DNA of 62,000 nt from Symbiodinium natans (GCA_905221605.1 CAJNDS010001335.1:200001-262000), one strand, 5' to 3'; counted from the stretch's first letter, positions 9,983 to 21,443 are shown. A program made the numbers and translations. Notes: a model not told the origin generated them from the sequence alone.

Positions 9983-10524
9983 GCCGGGCCGGCTCTTCAG
10001 TCAGACGAAACAGGTCCGGAACCAGAAAGCCTGTAGGGCCATACCCTAGACACACGTGCGAACCAACATTGTACCACTACAGTTCCTTATGGGCCCAGGG
10101 TTGAGAAGGTTTAGGGTTTAGGTTTTAGGGTTCGTTAGGGTTTTTAGGTAGGGTCTCATGGCTGAGGGCTTCGTGTCACAGATGGTTCAAGCCTTGCGAT
10201 TAGAGAATCAGAAACTGCTAAGGCGCGGCACACGCCGCATTTGTATCTCATGAACAAAGTTTAATCATGGCCCCCCAATGTGTGTTGTGGGGTATATGAG
10301 AGGTATACGGGGTTTGCACGATTAAGGGCCCATAATGAAGGACCACTCAGACCGAGCTTCACTTCACATAAAAATTGCTCGACCCCCCTTACCCTCCTCT
10401 CCCCCAATCCTCCCTCCTCTCCCCCAATCCTCCCTCCTCCCTCCCCCCCCCCACCCTAAGCCCTAAACCTAGACCCTCAACCCTCGAAGACCCTAAAACC
10501 TAAACCCTAACCCTGGACCCAACC

Positions 10525-10597
10525 GCTCCCCCCCCCCCCCCCCCCACCCACCCCACCCCCCCTCCCCCCCCCTCCCCCCGAAAAAAAAAAAAAAAAA
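10525..10597. repeat. C-run followed by A-run
   Basis: Long C tracts, interrupted by CA, run into A17. This C-then-A polarity (T-then-G on the other strand) recurs through the window. It lies just 3' of the S5 exon on the minus strand. Confidence 0.85.
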
Positions 10598-10615
10598 CAG
10601 CAAAGACGGCCCTAC

Positions 10616-10670
10616 CAGAAGGCACATCACGAAGAAGACAGACCGTCCAGCTGCCGCCATGCCCTTGGGA
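10616..10670 (-). CDS. voltage-gated cation channel exon: S4-S5 linker and start of S5
   Basis: 55 nt, acceptor TCTAAAG at 10671, donor CTG|GTAGGG at 10615. Reads PKGMAAAGRSVFFVMCLL; KGM.AA.RSVF is the usual S4-S5 linker of four-domain-like and single-domain voltage-gated channels. It joins the S4 exon 11574-11624 in frame (..ELLPG|PKGM..). The pore loop and S6 were not found, so the gene either continues in exons I could not see or is broken. Confidence 0.6.
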
Positions 10671-11573
10671 CTTTAGAGTTTAGGGTGTTGTTGGAGCTGC
10701 TTCTTAGCATGTTTTTTTTTGAGGGGGGGGCGGGGGAGTTCAACGTGGTTTCAAGGTAAAGTTTAGGGCTTTCAGGGGTAAAGCTTCAAGGTTTACGGGC
10801 CTTGCAAGGTGGGGCGCTTGGGATTTAAGTGTTAGGGGTTGCAATGGGGGTTGAACGTTTGCAGTTTCTGGCTTAAGTTGAAGGTATTTGGGGTTCGAGG
10901 TTTTGGGATTCTGGCTTAAGTTTTACGGATTAAGGTTTTTGGAATTGGGAGTTCAAATTTAGGGCCGCAGGAGCCCCTAGCACCCTTTGTTGACAGAAGC
11001 GACCCGTGACCAAAACCCGAAACCCGAACCCCTAAACCCTAAACCCTAAACCCTAACCCTAAACCCTAAACCCGAAACCCCTACTAAACTCACGACACTT
11101 CAGAGCTTGAGTTCGGTCACTCTTGAGTAGTTGGGATGGTCGCCCACCGATTTGAGGGCTTTTCGGGTGTTCAGGCGTTTGCTTAGGGCTTAATGGGGCG
11201 TATTGAGAGTTAAACTCTCAAACTTCGAAACCTAAACCCTAACTCCTAAACCCTAAGCCCCCAAAGCAACGGCCTAAATCCCGAACCCCTAGAATAGGTT
11301 GCCTGAACCGCCTACAGTAGAAAGATCCCCTTCATTGCCCAAAATCCCAAACCCAAGTCAAAAACGACCAGAACCCTCAGCCCTATTCCTAAACCCTAAA
11401 CCCCAAACCCTAAAGCCCCTGAACCCCCTGTGCCTTGATCAGGATCATCAGCTCAGAGATGGATCGCAGCATCCTTTGCAGCCCAGCTCTTGGAATCATC
11501 TAAGGTTTAGGGTTTAGGGTTTAGGGGTTAGGGTTTAGGGTTTAGGGTAAACCCCAAACCCTAAACCCTAAAC

Positions 11574-11624
11574 CCTGGCAGCAGCTCAGTCCTGGCCATG
11601 CGCGCCAGCCGCAACAAGCGACAC
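11574..11624 (-). CDS. voltage-gated cation channel exon: second half of S4 voltage sensor
   Basis: 51 nt. Acceptor ACCGAG at 11625; donor GG|GTTTAGGG at 11573 lies in a telomeric array. Joined to 12153-12210, S4 reads RVLQVCRLLRLARMARTELL, with R, Q, R, R, R, R at exactly every third position, the signature of a voltage sensor. This spacing strongly supports both exons and the join. The GC donor of the upstream exon is unusual. Confidence 0.7.
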
Positions 11625-12152
11625 CTCGGTTTGTAGGAAGGCGATGGTATAGTGGTGTTTAGGGTTTAGGGTTTAGGGCTTAGGGTTTGGGGTTTAGGTT
11701 TTGGGGTCATTGTTCAGGGTTTAGGGTTTAGGGGTTTAGGTTGTTCGTGTTTAGGAGGTGAGAATTTAGGGTTTGGGGATTAATGGTCATGAGTTTAGGA
11801 TGTACCGGTTAGGGTTTACCTGAAGTCAAAGCTGACAATAAGTATACTGTATGCTTCCTACCACTGTGTACAATAATTCTGGTCAACAAGGCATCTCCAG
11901 AAAGGTTTTAGCGATCAAGGGCCTGGGGTTTACCGTTTAGGGGGGTTCGGGGCATAGGGGGTTTAGGTTTCGGGTTTAGGCAAGCTACTGTTGGGTAGCA
12001 TTAGCATGGAGACCTTTGAACGTATCTACTTGTACTGCCGAGATAAACACCTTGACGCCTTCAGAGTTGCGTCGCATTGAAGCACAAGAAACCGCCACAC
12101 CAGTCCGTCACAAGCCCGCCGACAAGCCATGACTTTTCAGACTCCCAGTGGC

Positions 12153-12210
12153 ACTTGGAGCACGCGGAGGAGAATGGAGCTCTCACCGCTAAAGCCGGCC
12201 GCGCCGGTAC
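12153..12210 (-). CDS. voltage-gated cation channel exon: first half of S4
   Basis: 58 nt, acceptor CGAAACAG at 12211. Reads TGAAGFSGESSILLRVLQ. The frame to the next exon is kept only with the GC donor AAGT|GCCACT at 12152, so this is an apparent GC-AG intron, a class known in dinoflagellates. GESSILLRVL matches the usual start of S4. Confidence 0.6.
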
Positions 12211-13547
12211 CTGTTTCGGTTAAGAGCGAGGTGGGTTTGGGCTTTAGGGTTTTGGGTTTAGGGTTTCTTGCTTTTAGGTCATGCCAGAGACATGGTTTCT
12301 GATTTAATTGGGTTGGTGCCAATGTTGCTTTTGGGCGGCTTAGGGTTTGTGCTTGGGTTTTGGGTGCGTTGAAAGCTCTAGGTCATGGGGGCGTTCGCGG
12401 TCCAGGGGTTGAGGGAGGAGGGTCGGAATACTGAAATAGGCTACACCCCGCCTTGAACTCTTAAATCGAACAAGCGCAAACAACAACAAAAAGAAAACAC
12501 ATCCCGCAGACATACCTAGTTCATCAATTCCTTAGCCCCCTTCCGGTTTAGGATTCAGGGCTTTTGACTTGAGAAACCTCAACCTTAAAATCCCACACAC
12601 TAGACCCCACAATGCCTAGACCCAGCTTCTTCGTAGCACGAACTTCATGGGGCGGACTCTCTTGCAGCTTGACGGGTTTAGGGTTGAGGGTTTGGGGAGA
12701 ACGCAAGGTTGGGGGGGGGGGGGATTGGGTGGTTAGGGCTCGTATGGGTTGAGGTTTTAGGGTTTGGTGATGTCGTTTTCGTGTAAGGGCCGCGCCAGAA
12801 AGAATCAGCCAAAGCGGCAATGCCTCAATCACAGGAGTTTTTGTGTTTGCTCTGAATTTTCGCGGGAGTGCTAAACCCATACCCTGAACCTTGCCAGGCT
12901 CTCGCAAACCATATCAGATCAAGTTGTGGGGACTCCTTCTAACCTGTACTAAAGCCCTAAACCGCATCGTCGTGCTACACGAAAAACAAAGAAAAACATT
13001 CCCGCCCCAAATCCGTCCTCACATTCACTGCGGGCAAACCCTAAACCTTCAGGGCTCTAGAGGCCCCTGCCATTCAGAACAACCGGGTTGAGCTTTTGTA
13101 CTGTATGCGCTGGCAGCTTGTCAACTCTGTTCTGTGCCACACAATTCGGTGACTTTCCAACCCCTAAACGTTTAAAGGGTCTTGAGATCTCGGCGTAGCT
13201 TGGCTACTGCTGCTTCCGACCGTCTCTCGCCTAACCCCAAGCCTAAGCCCAAGCAGCCCCCGAAACTCGACACTCGCAGCTGTGAGCCGTTTAGAATTGC
13301 TTGCAACACAAATCTGCTGAATGGGGGGGGGGGGTCCTTATTCAGGGGATCCTGCGAATTATTTGGGGGTCTATATTGGGGGTCCCCTATCGTAGTAAAC
13401 CCCCAAACCTACTTCAAGGATAGTTGGGGGGGGGGGGAAGAGGTGCTTAGGAGTTTTGGGGTTTGGGGGTCTAGGGCTTGGTGTTTGGGTTGCCGTAAGG
13501 TTTTGGGGTTTAGGGTTTAGGGTTTAGGGCTTAGGGGCTTCAATCCA

Positions 13548-13655
13548 CTGAAACTCTTCGCACCATGCTCGGACAGTGGCCCAGGTCTCCCCGATCATGA
13601 GGAGCAGCAAGAAGCTGTCAAACAGGAACCAATAGTCCTGCCGAAGCCATGACAT
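13548..13655 (-). CDS. voltage-gated cation channel exon: S3
   Basis: Reads SWLRQDYWFLFDSFLLLLMI and then GETW. The W.(L/I)FD..L motif with a hydrophobic run is the canonical S3 start of the Ion_trans fold, with the conserved Asp. Several AG sites (TGTAG, CGGCAG) could open the exon, and GT sites near GTCCGAG or GTGCGA could close it, so the ends are approximate. It sits in the right order between the S2 and S4 exons. Confidence 0.6.
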
Positions 13656-14592
13656 GCCGTGTCTACAGTAACTCCAAAAAGGTCCTTATCCCCAAGCCCG
13701 AAAGGTATGCTAAAGGGAATGCCGGCTCGAATCATCCTTAAACCATGCTCCAAGTTTCTGGAGTTTGCTGTAGAGCTATGGAGGAATCATTTTCGCCCAG
13801 AAGGCCATACATCAAGCACACAATGCCAAAATGCCATCGAAGCATTGGGGGGGGGGGGGGGGGGCTCTCCTTTCAGGGTAACTTATTGCAATCGAATGCC
13901 TTCTAACTTCGACATGAAAAGCCAAGTAATAAGTATCACGCTCTCGCACATGTAAAACATAGGTATCAATACACTACTTACAAACGTACAGAGAAGGAGA
14001 AGAATAATTAACATGAGGATGGCGGCTAGTGCTCATGCACAGTGCTTGTTGATCACAAAGGAATAGGAATGAGGGCTTAGCATTGCAGGTAGAAGCTGTA
14101 GACCTCAGAGCAGCAGACGTTGGGTTTTCTACAATGTTTAGGGTTTAGGTTTAGGCGATGCTTCGAGTCCCGCCCTTAGACCCTATAAACCCTAGACCCT
14201 CACTGCTTTCAACAGCTTGCGCACCTTCACGCAATCGCACTTCCGACGAAAGGCTCCGAAGCGAATGATCCACTCCTGGGGTTTAGGGTTTAGGGTTCAG
14301 GTTTTAGGGTTTATGGTTTGGGGTTTAGGAAGACCCATGACCTCCAAGTGAAGCACAGAAGCCAGACTAAACGACGTGCACACTATGACCAGCGCGCAAG
14401 TGAAGTGTAAACCCGAGCTAACGCTCGAACAGAACAGTTGTTTTAATTTGTTGTACGCCTTGCTATAGGAGACGCCCCTAAACCCAAAACCCTAAACCCT
14501 GCTGCCTATTTGCCCTGCTCAGACCCCGCCCCCCTCCCTTCTCTGGATTAGGATTCAAGGGTGTAGGGTTTGGGCTCCTTTTGCCTGCTTGA

Positions 14593-14696
14593 CAGCCCAG
14601 AAACCACATCATAGGAAGGGGAACCCTTTTTGGTTGTCTACTTCATAAGCGAACCTTGAAACCCCCAAAAGGGCCAAAGGTTACCACTGGGTTACC
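14593..14696. mobile_element. family A element
   Basis: CAGCCCAGAAACCA at the left and GGTTACCACTGGGTTACC at the right form terminal inverted repeats; the interior has the A-family GGGGAACCC and GAACCTTGAA. It lies inside the S2-S3 intron. Confidence 0.65.
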
Positions 14697-14768
14697 GAGC
14701 CTGTACCCTAAGCCCTAACCCTAAACCCTAAAACCCTGAACCCTAGCCCTAAACCCGAAACCCTGAAC

Positions 14769-14834
14769 CTCGGTGCCACAGAATTCCGGGACTGCGGCGC
14801 ACGTGAAGTAGAAGCAGAAGAACATCTCCATCAC
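14769..14834 (-). CDS. voltage-gated cation channel exon: S2
   Basis: 66 nt, acceptor GTCGCCAG at 14835, donor GAG|GTTCAGGG at 14768 supplied by a telomere-like repeat. Reads VMEMFFCFYFTCAAVPEF and CGTE. The join to 17302-17406 (..GFLFIR|VMEMFF..) gives a continuous S1-S2 region in phase 0. The aromatic-rich helix is typical of S2. Confidence 0.6.
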
Positions 14835-15075
14835 CTGGCGACAGAAAGGTGAGTTTGGGGGGTTTAGGGTTTTGGGTTTGGGGTTGAGGGAGTCGGGCTT
14901 AAGGAGCCGCATATTTATGTGGGGTTCCCCTTTCAAAAAAGGGGTCGGGCTTGGTGGAGAACAGCTCGATACCGTGCCATGGAATGGCACGCCGGTCGGA
15001 GGTCGAGCAACGCGGCTGGCAAGGGAAGCAAGGCTTTAGGGTTTAGGGTTTAGGGTTTAGGGTTTAGGGCTTAGG

Positions 15076-15183
15076 GTAGCCCAGTAACCATCTTATAATC
15101 CGGGCACCCTTTTTTTGGGGTTGGCGACTTTACAAGGGAAGCCAGAACCGAAAAAGACAGGGTAAAGGGTACCACTGGGCTAC
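15076..15183. mobile_element. family A element
   Basis: GTAGCCCAGTAACCATCTTATAA at the left side is answered by GGTACCACTGGGCTACC at the right. Sits in the S1-S2 intron. A telomeric array abuts its left end. Confidence 0.75.
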
Positions 15184-15540
15184 CAGGACTCCCTTGGGGC
15201 AGCTTCATAATCATAGCTTTGCTGGTTTCAGGGTTTCAGGGTTCAGTTATCGGGCAACTCGATCGCAGAGTCCTGGCCAGCAAAAAATGACTAAGGCTAC
15301 TGTTGAAACTACGATGCTAATGATACCGCATATGGGTAGTTTCCAATATTCGGATCCGTTTCGGGCTCCTGTTTACGAGGTTCTGTACTATATGAGAAGG
15401 GAACCGAATTGAGAGAACTGCCCAAGACAATTACCGAAGGGGTTCGATGGAGCGACCTCTCCAAGCCCAAACCCGCAGACCCGAGCCCGTCGACACGTCC
15501 CTACGAAAAGACAACAAGCACACTGGCGACCCCTAAGCCC

Positions 15541-15815
15541 TAGACCCCTAAACCCTAAACCCTAAACCCTAAACCCTAAACCCTAAACCCTAAACCCTAA
15601 ACCCTAAACTTCCGAAATCGAGGCAACAATCTGGCCGGGGCAGGCCACAAACTGTGGCTGGGCATCGAGCAGCCTGGGAGCTGGGAGCAGGGTGTCGAGT
15701 ACTAGGAAGGCCCTAAAAAACCCCCCTGAAAAGCCCTAAACCCTAAACCCTAAACCCTAAACCCTAAACCCTATATAAACCCTAAACCCTAAACCCTAAA
15801 TCCTAAACCCTAAAC
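15541..15815. repeat. CCCTAAA arrays
   Basis: Arrays at 15541-15610 and 15733-15815 around about 120 bp of unique DNA inside the S1-S2 intron. Confidence 0.9.
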
Positions 15816-15844
15816 CCTGAAACATGATCCTCTGAAACCCAATG

Positions 15845-15955
15845 CTTGGTAGCCCAGTGACCAATATAGTAAGGGCACCCTTCTTTGGGGGGTTGGTTCC
15901 TTTAGAAGGGAACCCAGAACACAAAAAAAAAGGATAGAGGGTACCACTGGGCTAC
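15845..15955. mobile_element. family A element
   Basis: GGTAGCCCAGTGACC at the left and GGTACCACTGGGCTAC at the right are near-perfect inverted repeats. Minus-strand ends are GTAGCCC and CTACCAAG. It is nested inside the larger S1-S2 intron, so here it need not be a separate intron. Confidence 0.75.
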
Positions 15956-16472
15956 GCAGAGTAAGGAAAGTACAACATATCCCAAGGGCCCACCGAGAGA
16001 AGCGTTGAAGAATGTAATGCTTTAGGGTTTAGGGTTTAGGGTTTAGGGTTCAGGGTTCAGGGTCTAGGGTGCTCACTAGGTTTCAGAGTTTAAGGTTTTA
16101 GGGCTCCAGGGTTTTAGCCTATCAGAATGTGGGGTTGTTCGGGTTTGGGAATTGAAGGTTTGGGGCGGGGGTTTAGGTTTCAGATTTTCAGAGTTTAGAG
16201 CTCCAGGGTTTTAAGGTTGAAGGGTTATACGTTTCTGGTTTGAAGGTTTTTGGGGTTGTTGGGCTTCAGGTCTTAAGGTTTAGGGTGTTCGGTTTCCGGT
16301 TTTTAGTTTCTGGGGTTTTAGGTTTAAGGCTTTCGGGCTTTAGGGCTTTAGGGTTATAGGGTTCTAGAAACTTCGGGTGTTCAGGCTTTAGGCCGGGGTT
16401 TTAGGGCTTTAGGGCTTTAAGGTCTAGGGGTTTGAGGGTTTTAGAGGGTGGGCCCTGGAGACGTAGGCCTAG

Positions 16473-16592
16473 GCCCCTAAACCCTAAACCCTAAACCCTA
16501 AACCCTAAACCCTAAACCCTAAACCCTAAACCCTGAACCCTGAACCCTGAACCCTGAACCCTAAACCCGGTTTGGGGGGGGGGGGGGGGGGT
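16473..16592. repeat. CCCTAAA then CCCTGAA array, G-run
   Basis: Eight CCCTAAA units pass abruptly into four CCCTGAA units, followed by a G-run at 16573-16592. The preceding 16073-16450 is degenerate repeat without a gene. Confidence 0.9.
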
Positions 16593-16685
16593 TGGGGCCG
16601 CCGTTGCCCCCAGCCTTCTTTGATCATATCATCCCCCCAACCTCCACCCTAAACCCTAAACCCTAAACCCTAATCCCTAAACCTT

Positions 16686-16752
16686 GGGAGTCCTTCATGG
16701 GGATTATATTAGGGGGTACTAGAGAATCCTTATTGAAAGGGGGAACATCCCA
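16686..16752. mobile_element. element family D, partial
   Basis: GAGTCC...GGGATTATATTAGGGGGTACTA and GGGGGAACATCCC match the central and right parts of family D; the left terminal repeat is missing. Telomeric repeats touch both sides. Confidence 0.55.
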
Positions 16753-17301
16753 GCCCTAAACCCGGGAACCCTAGGATCCAACAAACCCCCGGCCCTAAAG
16801 CACGGTTTAGGGTTTAGGGTTTGGGGTTTAGGGTTTAGAAACGCTAAATCCCAGGCTCTCCCGCAGCCCCTGCAGGAATCTCTCATTGGTTCTGAGGTTT
16901 ATGCTGCTTCGACTTTAGGGTGTCCTACTACAAACGGTTGAAGGCACTGACGCTTCGGGATTTGAGCTTTGACAGCCTTGAGATTTGTCCTCAACCAGCA
17001 CGTAAGTAAATACATTTTGTTGGGGGGGTAGACTTTCCCTAAGGCTCCAAGTATATAAATACTACCTACATTGGGGGTCTAAAGTCTGTAAATAATACCT
17101 ACTTTGGGCAATTTGGAGACTTAGGGTTTTTGTTTGGGGGGAAAGGTGGGGGGATTTGCGGTTCTTTGTGGGGCTTCGCTTAGGGCATCTAGCGCTTCTA
17201 TAGTCCTAGAGTCGCAGCTCGGATGCGGAGCCCGGAACCCTAAACCCTAAACCCTAAACCCTAAACCCTAAACCCTAAACCCTAAACCTAACCTCCCAGA
17301 C

Positions 17302-17406
17302 CCTAATAAAGAGAAAGCCCCAGGAGTGAACAAGGACGTTGAACCAGGTGCCCGGCGTGGCCGCCGTGTTGATGTCGGTGTCATAGGAGATCCACAGGGC
17401 GTTCAC
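17302..17406 (-). CDS. voltage-gated cation channel exon: S1
   Basis: 105 nt (35 codons), acceptor GGCTTTAG at 17407, donor AGG|GTCTGG at 17301. Reads VNALWISYDTDINTA, a loop, then FNVLVHSWGFLFIR. NA(L/I)W...DTD is a common S1 ending in dinoflagellate and other protist voltage-gated channels, and the last part starts S2. Flanked on + by CCCTAAA (left) and TTTAGGG (right). The N-terminal part upstream of S1 was not identified with confidence. Confidence 0.65.
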
Positions 17407-17435
17407 CTAAAGCCGATGCAGGGCTTCTGCAAGGA

Positions 17436-17525
17436 AGGGTTTAGGGTTTAGGGTTTAGGGTTTAGGGTTTAGGGTTTAGGGTTTAGGGTTTAGGGTTTAG
17501 GGTTTAGGGCTTAGGGCTTAGGGGT
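17436..17525. repeat. TTTAGGG array
   Basis: About twelve units, ending in GCTTAGGG variants, just upstream (minus sense) of the S1 exon. Confidence 0.9.
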
Positions 17526-18062
17526 TGGGGTTTAGGGGTCCCAATTCTAAAGCTCCGAGCCCTAAACCCTCTAGGGTGTCGGCTTTGCACTACTTGGGCC
17601 GAAAAATGCCTGGAGACTGCTCTACCAGTCGGATATTCCCTAAACCCTAAACCCTAAACCCTAAGCCCTAAGCCCTAAACCCTGGCTTAGAATGACACCT
17701 TGAAATGGCGCCTGGAGAGCCGTAAACCCTAAAACCTAGAAGCGAAGCCGTGAGCAGCCGTAAATCCTATAGGGTTTAGGGTTTAGGGCAGCCGGAACGT
17801 TTCGGAGGCAGGTGGCTTCAGGGTTTGTAGCACGTGTTGATTGAAAATCTTCCCAATGCTCAGCGCGGAGCATTCAGGGGATGCTTTCATTTTTTGAAGG
17901 TTAAGATGCCCTTGTAGCCCCAAACCCTAAACCCTAAATCCTAAACCCCTTAAAGGGGATATAGGGACAGGGCTGAAGCCGATAGGGCTGAGGACCCGAG
18001 TTGCTGGAGGAAGCCTTGGCGTTGAGGCTGTGATGGGTTTGAGGGCTTTGGGATCAGGGTGA

Positions 18063-18215
18063 GACCCTAAACCCTAAACCCTAAACCCTAAACCCTAAAC
18101 CCCAAACCCTAAACCCTGAACCCTGAACCCTAAACCCTAAACCCTAAACCCTAACCCTAAACTTACGACCCTGAACCCCAAACCCTAAACCCTAAACCCT
18201 AGAGCCCTCAGCCCT
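18063..18215. repeat. CCCTAAA array
   Basis: About eighteen units with CCCTGAA and CCCCAAA variants. Confidence 0.9.
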
Positions 18216-18362
18216 AAACCCTACGGGCCCTAGAACCGGAACTTGAGGGTTGAACGTGCGGCTCAGGCGCGCCGAAACTCTCTGAACAACAGGTATTCTT
18301 AAGCAAGGGTCTCGTAAGTCAAAGTAGAGAAAGAACCCTGCAGAACAAGCAACAGCCCACCG

Positions 18363-18453
18363 AAACCCTAAACCCTAAACCCTAAACCCTAAACCCTAAA
18401 CCCTAAACCCTGAACCCTGAACCCTGAACCCTGAACCCTGAACCCTGAACCCT
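18363..18453. repeat. CCCTAAA then CCCTGAA array
   Basis: Six CCCTAAA units followed by six or seven CCCTGAA units in one block. The island at 18454-18550 has no convincing exon. Confidence 0.9.
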
Positions 18454-19237
18454 AGATGGCAGGTTTCCAAAATTGAGGAGCGAGGGTTTTGAAGATTCCA
18501 AGCCCCCCGGCGGTGATAATCAAGAGCCTCGGAGGGGAAAGTGCTGCGCAAGCCCTAAACCCTAAACACAGATGGGTTTAGGGTTTAGGGTTTTGGATTT
18601 AGGGTTTAGGGTTTAGGGCTTAGGGTTTAGGGCTTACGGTTTAGGGTTCAGCGCACAAGGACCGACTGGAAGCCCTGAACCCTAAACTCAGCTGGCTTTA
18701 TCTCGGCCTTCGACCTCCTTTTGAGCCTATAAACCCTAGCAACCCTACCAACCCTAACGACCCTAACAAGCTAACAACCCTCACAACCCTCACAAGCCTA
18801 ACAACCCTACACCCTAAACCCTAAACCCAACAACCCAAACCCTAAACCCTAAACCCTAAACCCTACTGTAAGCCCCCAGAAGGGGAGGGAGAGGCCCGAG
18901 TTGGGGGGGGGGGGGGGGGAGGCTGTTAGGGTTTAGGGTTTAGGGTTTAGGGTTTAGGGTTTCGGGTTTAGTCAGTTGGGGCTTGTCAGGCTCGGCTGGA
19001 GTTAAGACAGAGTCGCATTCGGCAGAGGGGTTGGGGCAGAACTTTTGGGTTTAGGTTTATAGTGTATAGGGCGAGTATAGGGCGTTCTGGGCCAAGTTCA
19101 GGGGCTATAGGGTATAGGATTTTAGGGTTTTTAGGATTTAAGGCTTAGGGTTTAGGGACTCAGGTTCAGGGCTTAGATAGGGTTTTTGGTCGTCGGAAAG
19201 CTGCTTGAAAGGCCAAGCAAGCCTTGCAATCTGTATC

Positions 19238-19327
19238 GGGCTCTGCAGTATCGGCCCTTGCTTTGTATGGAGTATGTAAACGCCTTTTTTTACCCCATAC
19301 AAAGCAAGGGCTCATACTGCAGAACCC
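19238..19327. mobile_element. hairpin element related to family G
   Basis: GGGCTCTGCAGTATCGGCCC and CTTGCTTTGTATGG at the left are mirrored by CCATACAAAGCAAGGGC and TCATACTGCAGAACCC at the right, leaving a loop of about 20 bp. The arms are about 33 bp with few mismatches. Confidence 0.7.
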
Positions 19328-20622
19328 TTTATGGAAGGCATATTACGGGGACAAGTGGGTATCGTTAGATAGGGTCTAAAACGCTACAAGTTGGGGAACC
19401 CTGGGCAGTAAGCCCCAAACACCAAACCCTTAACCCTCAACCCTCAACCCCTAAACCCTAAGCCCTAAACCCTAAAAATCAACTTGGGGTTGAGGGGTTT
19501 GGGGGTATTCGGGGGGGCACAAGTTCATACTTTGCTAGTAAACAGTGGCGGAGCAGCGAGCCCTGCTCTGAACACGCCAAGTTTCTCTGAGCCGCTGGGG
19601 CTTAGGGTTTAGGTCCAGGTTTAGGGCTTGGGGTTTAGGGTTTAGCGCTTAGGGTTTAGGGTTTGGGGTTTGGGGTTTAGGTTTTAGGGTTTGGGGTTCA
19701 GGGTTTTTGGTTGCTTCACGGCGCCGAATCCTGAATCGCCAAACTATCAACTGGCCTCATCCCAAACTCCCCCGCGAAAAGCCGTAAGCCCTACATCCTG
19801 CACCTTAAATTAAACCAGATAAATCCTAAACCCAAAACCCCAAACCCCAAACCCTGAGCCCTAAATCCTAACCCAAAACCCAACACCCTAAACCCTATAT
19901 TAGTTTGCAGGGGCTATTCGGGTTTGGGCTTTCGGGTCGAAGATCCTAACCTTGAACAAGTGCCCGACGTGATTTTTTCGAACACGCTGGAGCGAGCCAC
20001 GCGCTGAAAACACCTCCGAAGCAAAGGAGCATAGGCTGGTAGGGCTTTGCAGTGATATGGGCCTCTGGGTTCAGGGTTTAGGGTTTAGGGTTTAGGGATT
20101 GGGATTTAGGGTTTAGGGTTTAAGGGCTAAGGGTTTGCGGTTTAGGTTTAGGGTTAGGGATTCGTATTGTTAAGCTGCACGCGTCTAGAGGTAGGGGGGC
20201 ACCTGGCACATTAACTGCCGCGCCCCTATGCTGGAGTACGTTCAAGGTTGGCTTCACCCCAAACCCTGAGCCCTAAAACTATACTGAACTTGGAACCCTA
20301 GCAAAGATTTTATGTTAAGCTGATGCTGATTCTGGTACCAAACAATTAAGGATTCCCTATAAGGAGAGGTGTTTTTGTCAGTTGTGGGTTCGCGAGGTTT
20401 GTGTTCCGTTTGCTCTGCTCACTGAATCCCGTTCCTCGGCAAAGTTAAAACCATGACCCAGATCCCAAACCCTACAAACCCTACAGACCCTGTAAACCCT
20501 GTAGGCCCTATAAACCCTGCAAGCCCTGCAACCCTAAAGCCCGGTAACCCTAAAGCCCTGTAACCCTAAACCCTTAACCCTAATTCCTGAAATCCTTCCA
20601 CATCCTATGTCAACCCCAACTC

Positions 20623-20721
20623 GGGATGTGCTCCCCCTTACACTAACAGTCCATAGTAGAGATTATAGTAGGGGGTACCATACTCCCTATTAAGGACTGT
20701 TAGTCTAAGGGCGAACATCCC
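20623..20721. mobile_element. element family D, full
   Basis: GGGATGTGCTCCCCCTTACACT at the left, CTAAGGGCGAACATCCC at the right; inner ACAGTCC/GGACTGT also pairs. 99 bp. Confidence 0.7.
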
Positions 20722-20894
20722 AAACCCCGACTCTAAACCCTAATCCCAAAACCTGAAGCCCCCTGCCTCGATCCTCAAAACTCCAACCCCCCCCCCCCCC
20801 CCATATCTTGGTTAGGGTTTGGGGTTTAGGGTTTAGGGTTTAGGGTTTAGGGTTTGGGGTTTCGGGTTTAGGGCTTAGGGTTCCTTGCTATATA

Positions 20895-20956
20895 TAGTAA
20901 GGGCCCATACTTCGGATCCCAAAAAACAAGGGAAAGGGACCATACTAAGGGCCCGG
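20895..20956. mobile_element. element family G, short
   Basis: TAGTAAGGGCCCATACTTCG at the left and ATACTAAGGGCCC at the right; same motif as 7660 and 43161. Confidence 0.5.
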
Positions 20957-21285
20957 TTTAATATGTTTAGGGTTTATTGGGTTTAGGGGTGTAGGGGTTC
21001 GGGGTTTTAGGGTTTAAACCTGAAATGCTAGAAGGTTCATGGGTAGTGGTAAGTAGCGGCCCAGGGTATGTCCCGACATTTAGAGAGTAGGGTTTCGGAC
21101 TCAGCTCTTTTCTACTCAGCTCTTTCACAAAAAGTTGATGGGTAGCAATGAAGGTCGAGTGTTGTAAGTATCCCGCCCCTACCTATAAACCTCGAATTGG
21201 CCTCGAAAAGCCCATGTTTTGTTTTGCGCACCGGTAACAAGACGAACGTCCCAATGCCCACAGTCCTGAACATCGAACCCTAAAC

Positions 21286-21336
21286 CAGGCAGGGTAATGC
21301 GGTTCCACTAGACTTTAGGTAGGGTTCAGATGTTCT
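21286..21336 (-). CDS. exon of unknown gene (6)
   Basis: 17 codons reading RTSEPYLKSSGTALPCL. The acceptor CAACTAAG at 21337 is the end of element E1; the donor CTG|GTTTAGGG at 21285 is telomeric. With the element out, the frame runs on from 21444 upward in phase 0. No family recognised. Confidence 0.55.
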
Positions 21337-21443
21337 CTTAGTTGCTGAGTTCATAAGCCCCCCCCCCAAAAAAAAGTGTACACTTTTCGTTTTATAGGGG
21401 ATTCTAGTATCCCAAAAAGTGTAAAGTGTACTCATTCAGCTAC
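21337..21443 (-). mobile_element. intron-like element E1
   Basis: 107 bp. On the minus strand it begins GTAGCTGAATGAG and ends AACTCAGCAACTAAG; GTAGCTGA and TCAGCAAC are the inverted ends. Interior AAGTGTACACTTTT and TTTGGGATACTAG match E2 at 22379-22483. Its exact removal leaves an open frame (..NQNI|RTSE..). Confidence 0.65.

Noticed and set aside
15184-17295. Additional exons between 15.2 and 16.9 kb (open islands at 15606, 15956, 16850)
   Set aside because: The S1 exon joins the S2 exon directly in phase 0, so these islands lie inside an intron. They show that open GC-rich islands alone are weak evidence.
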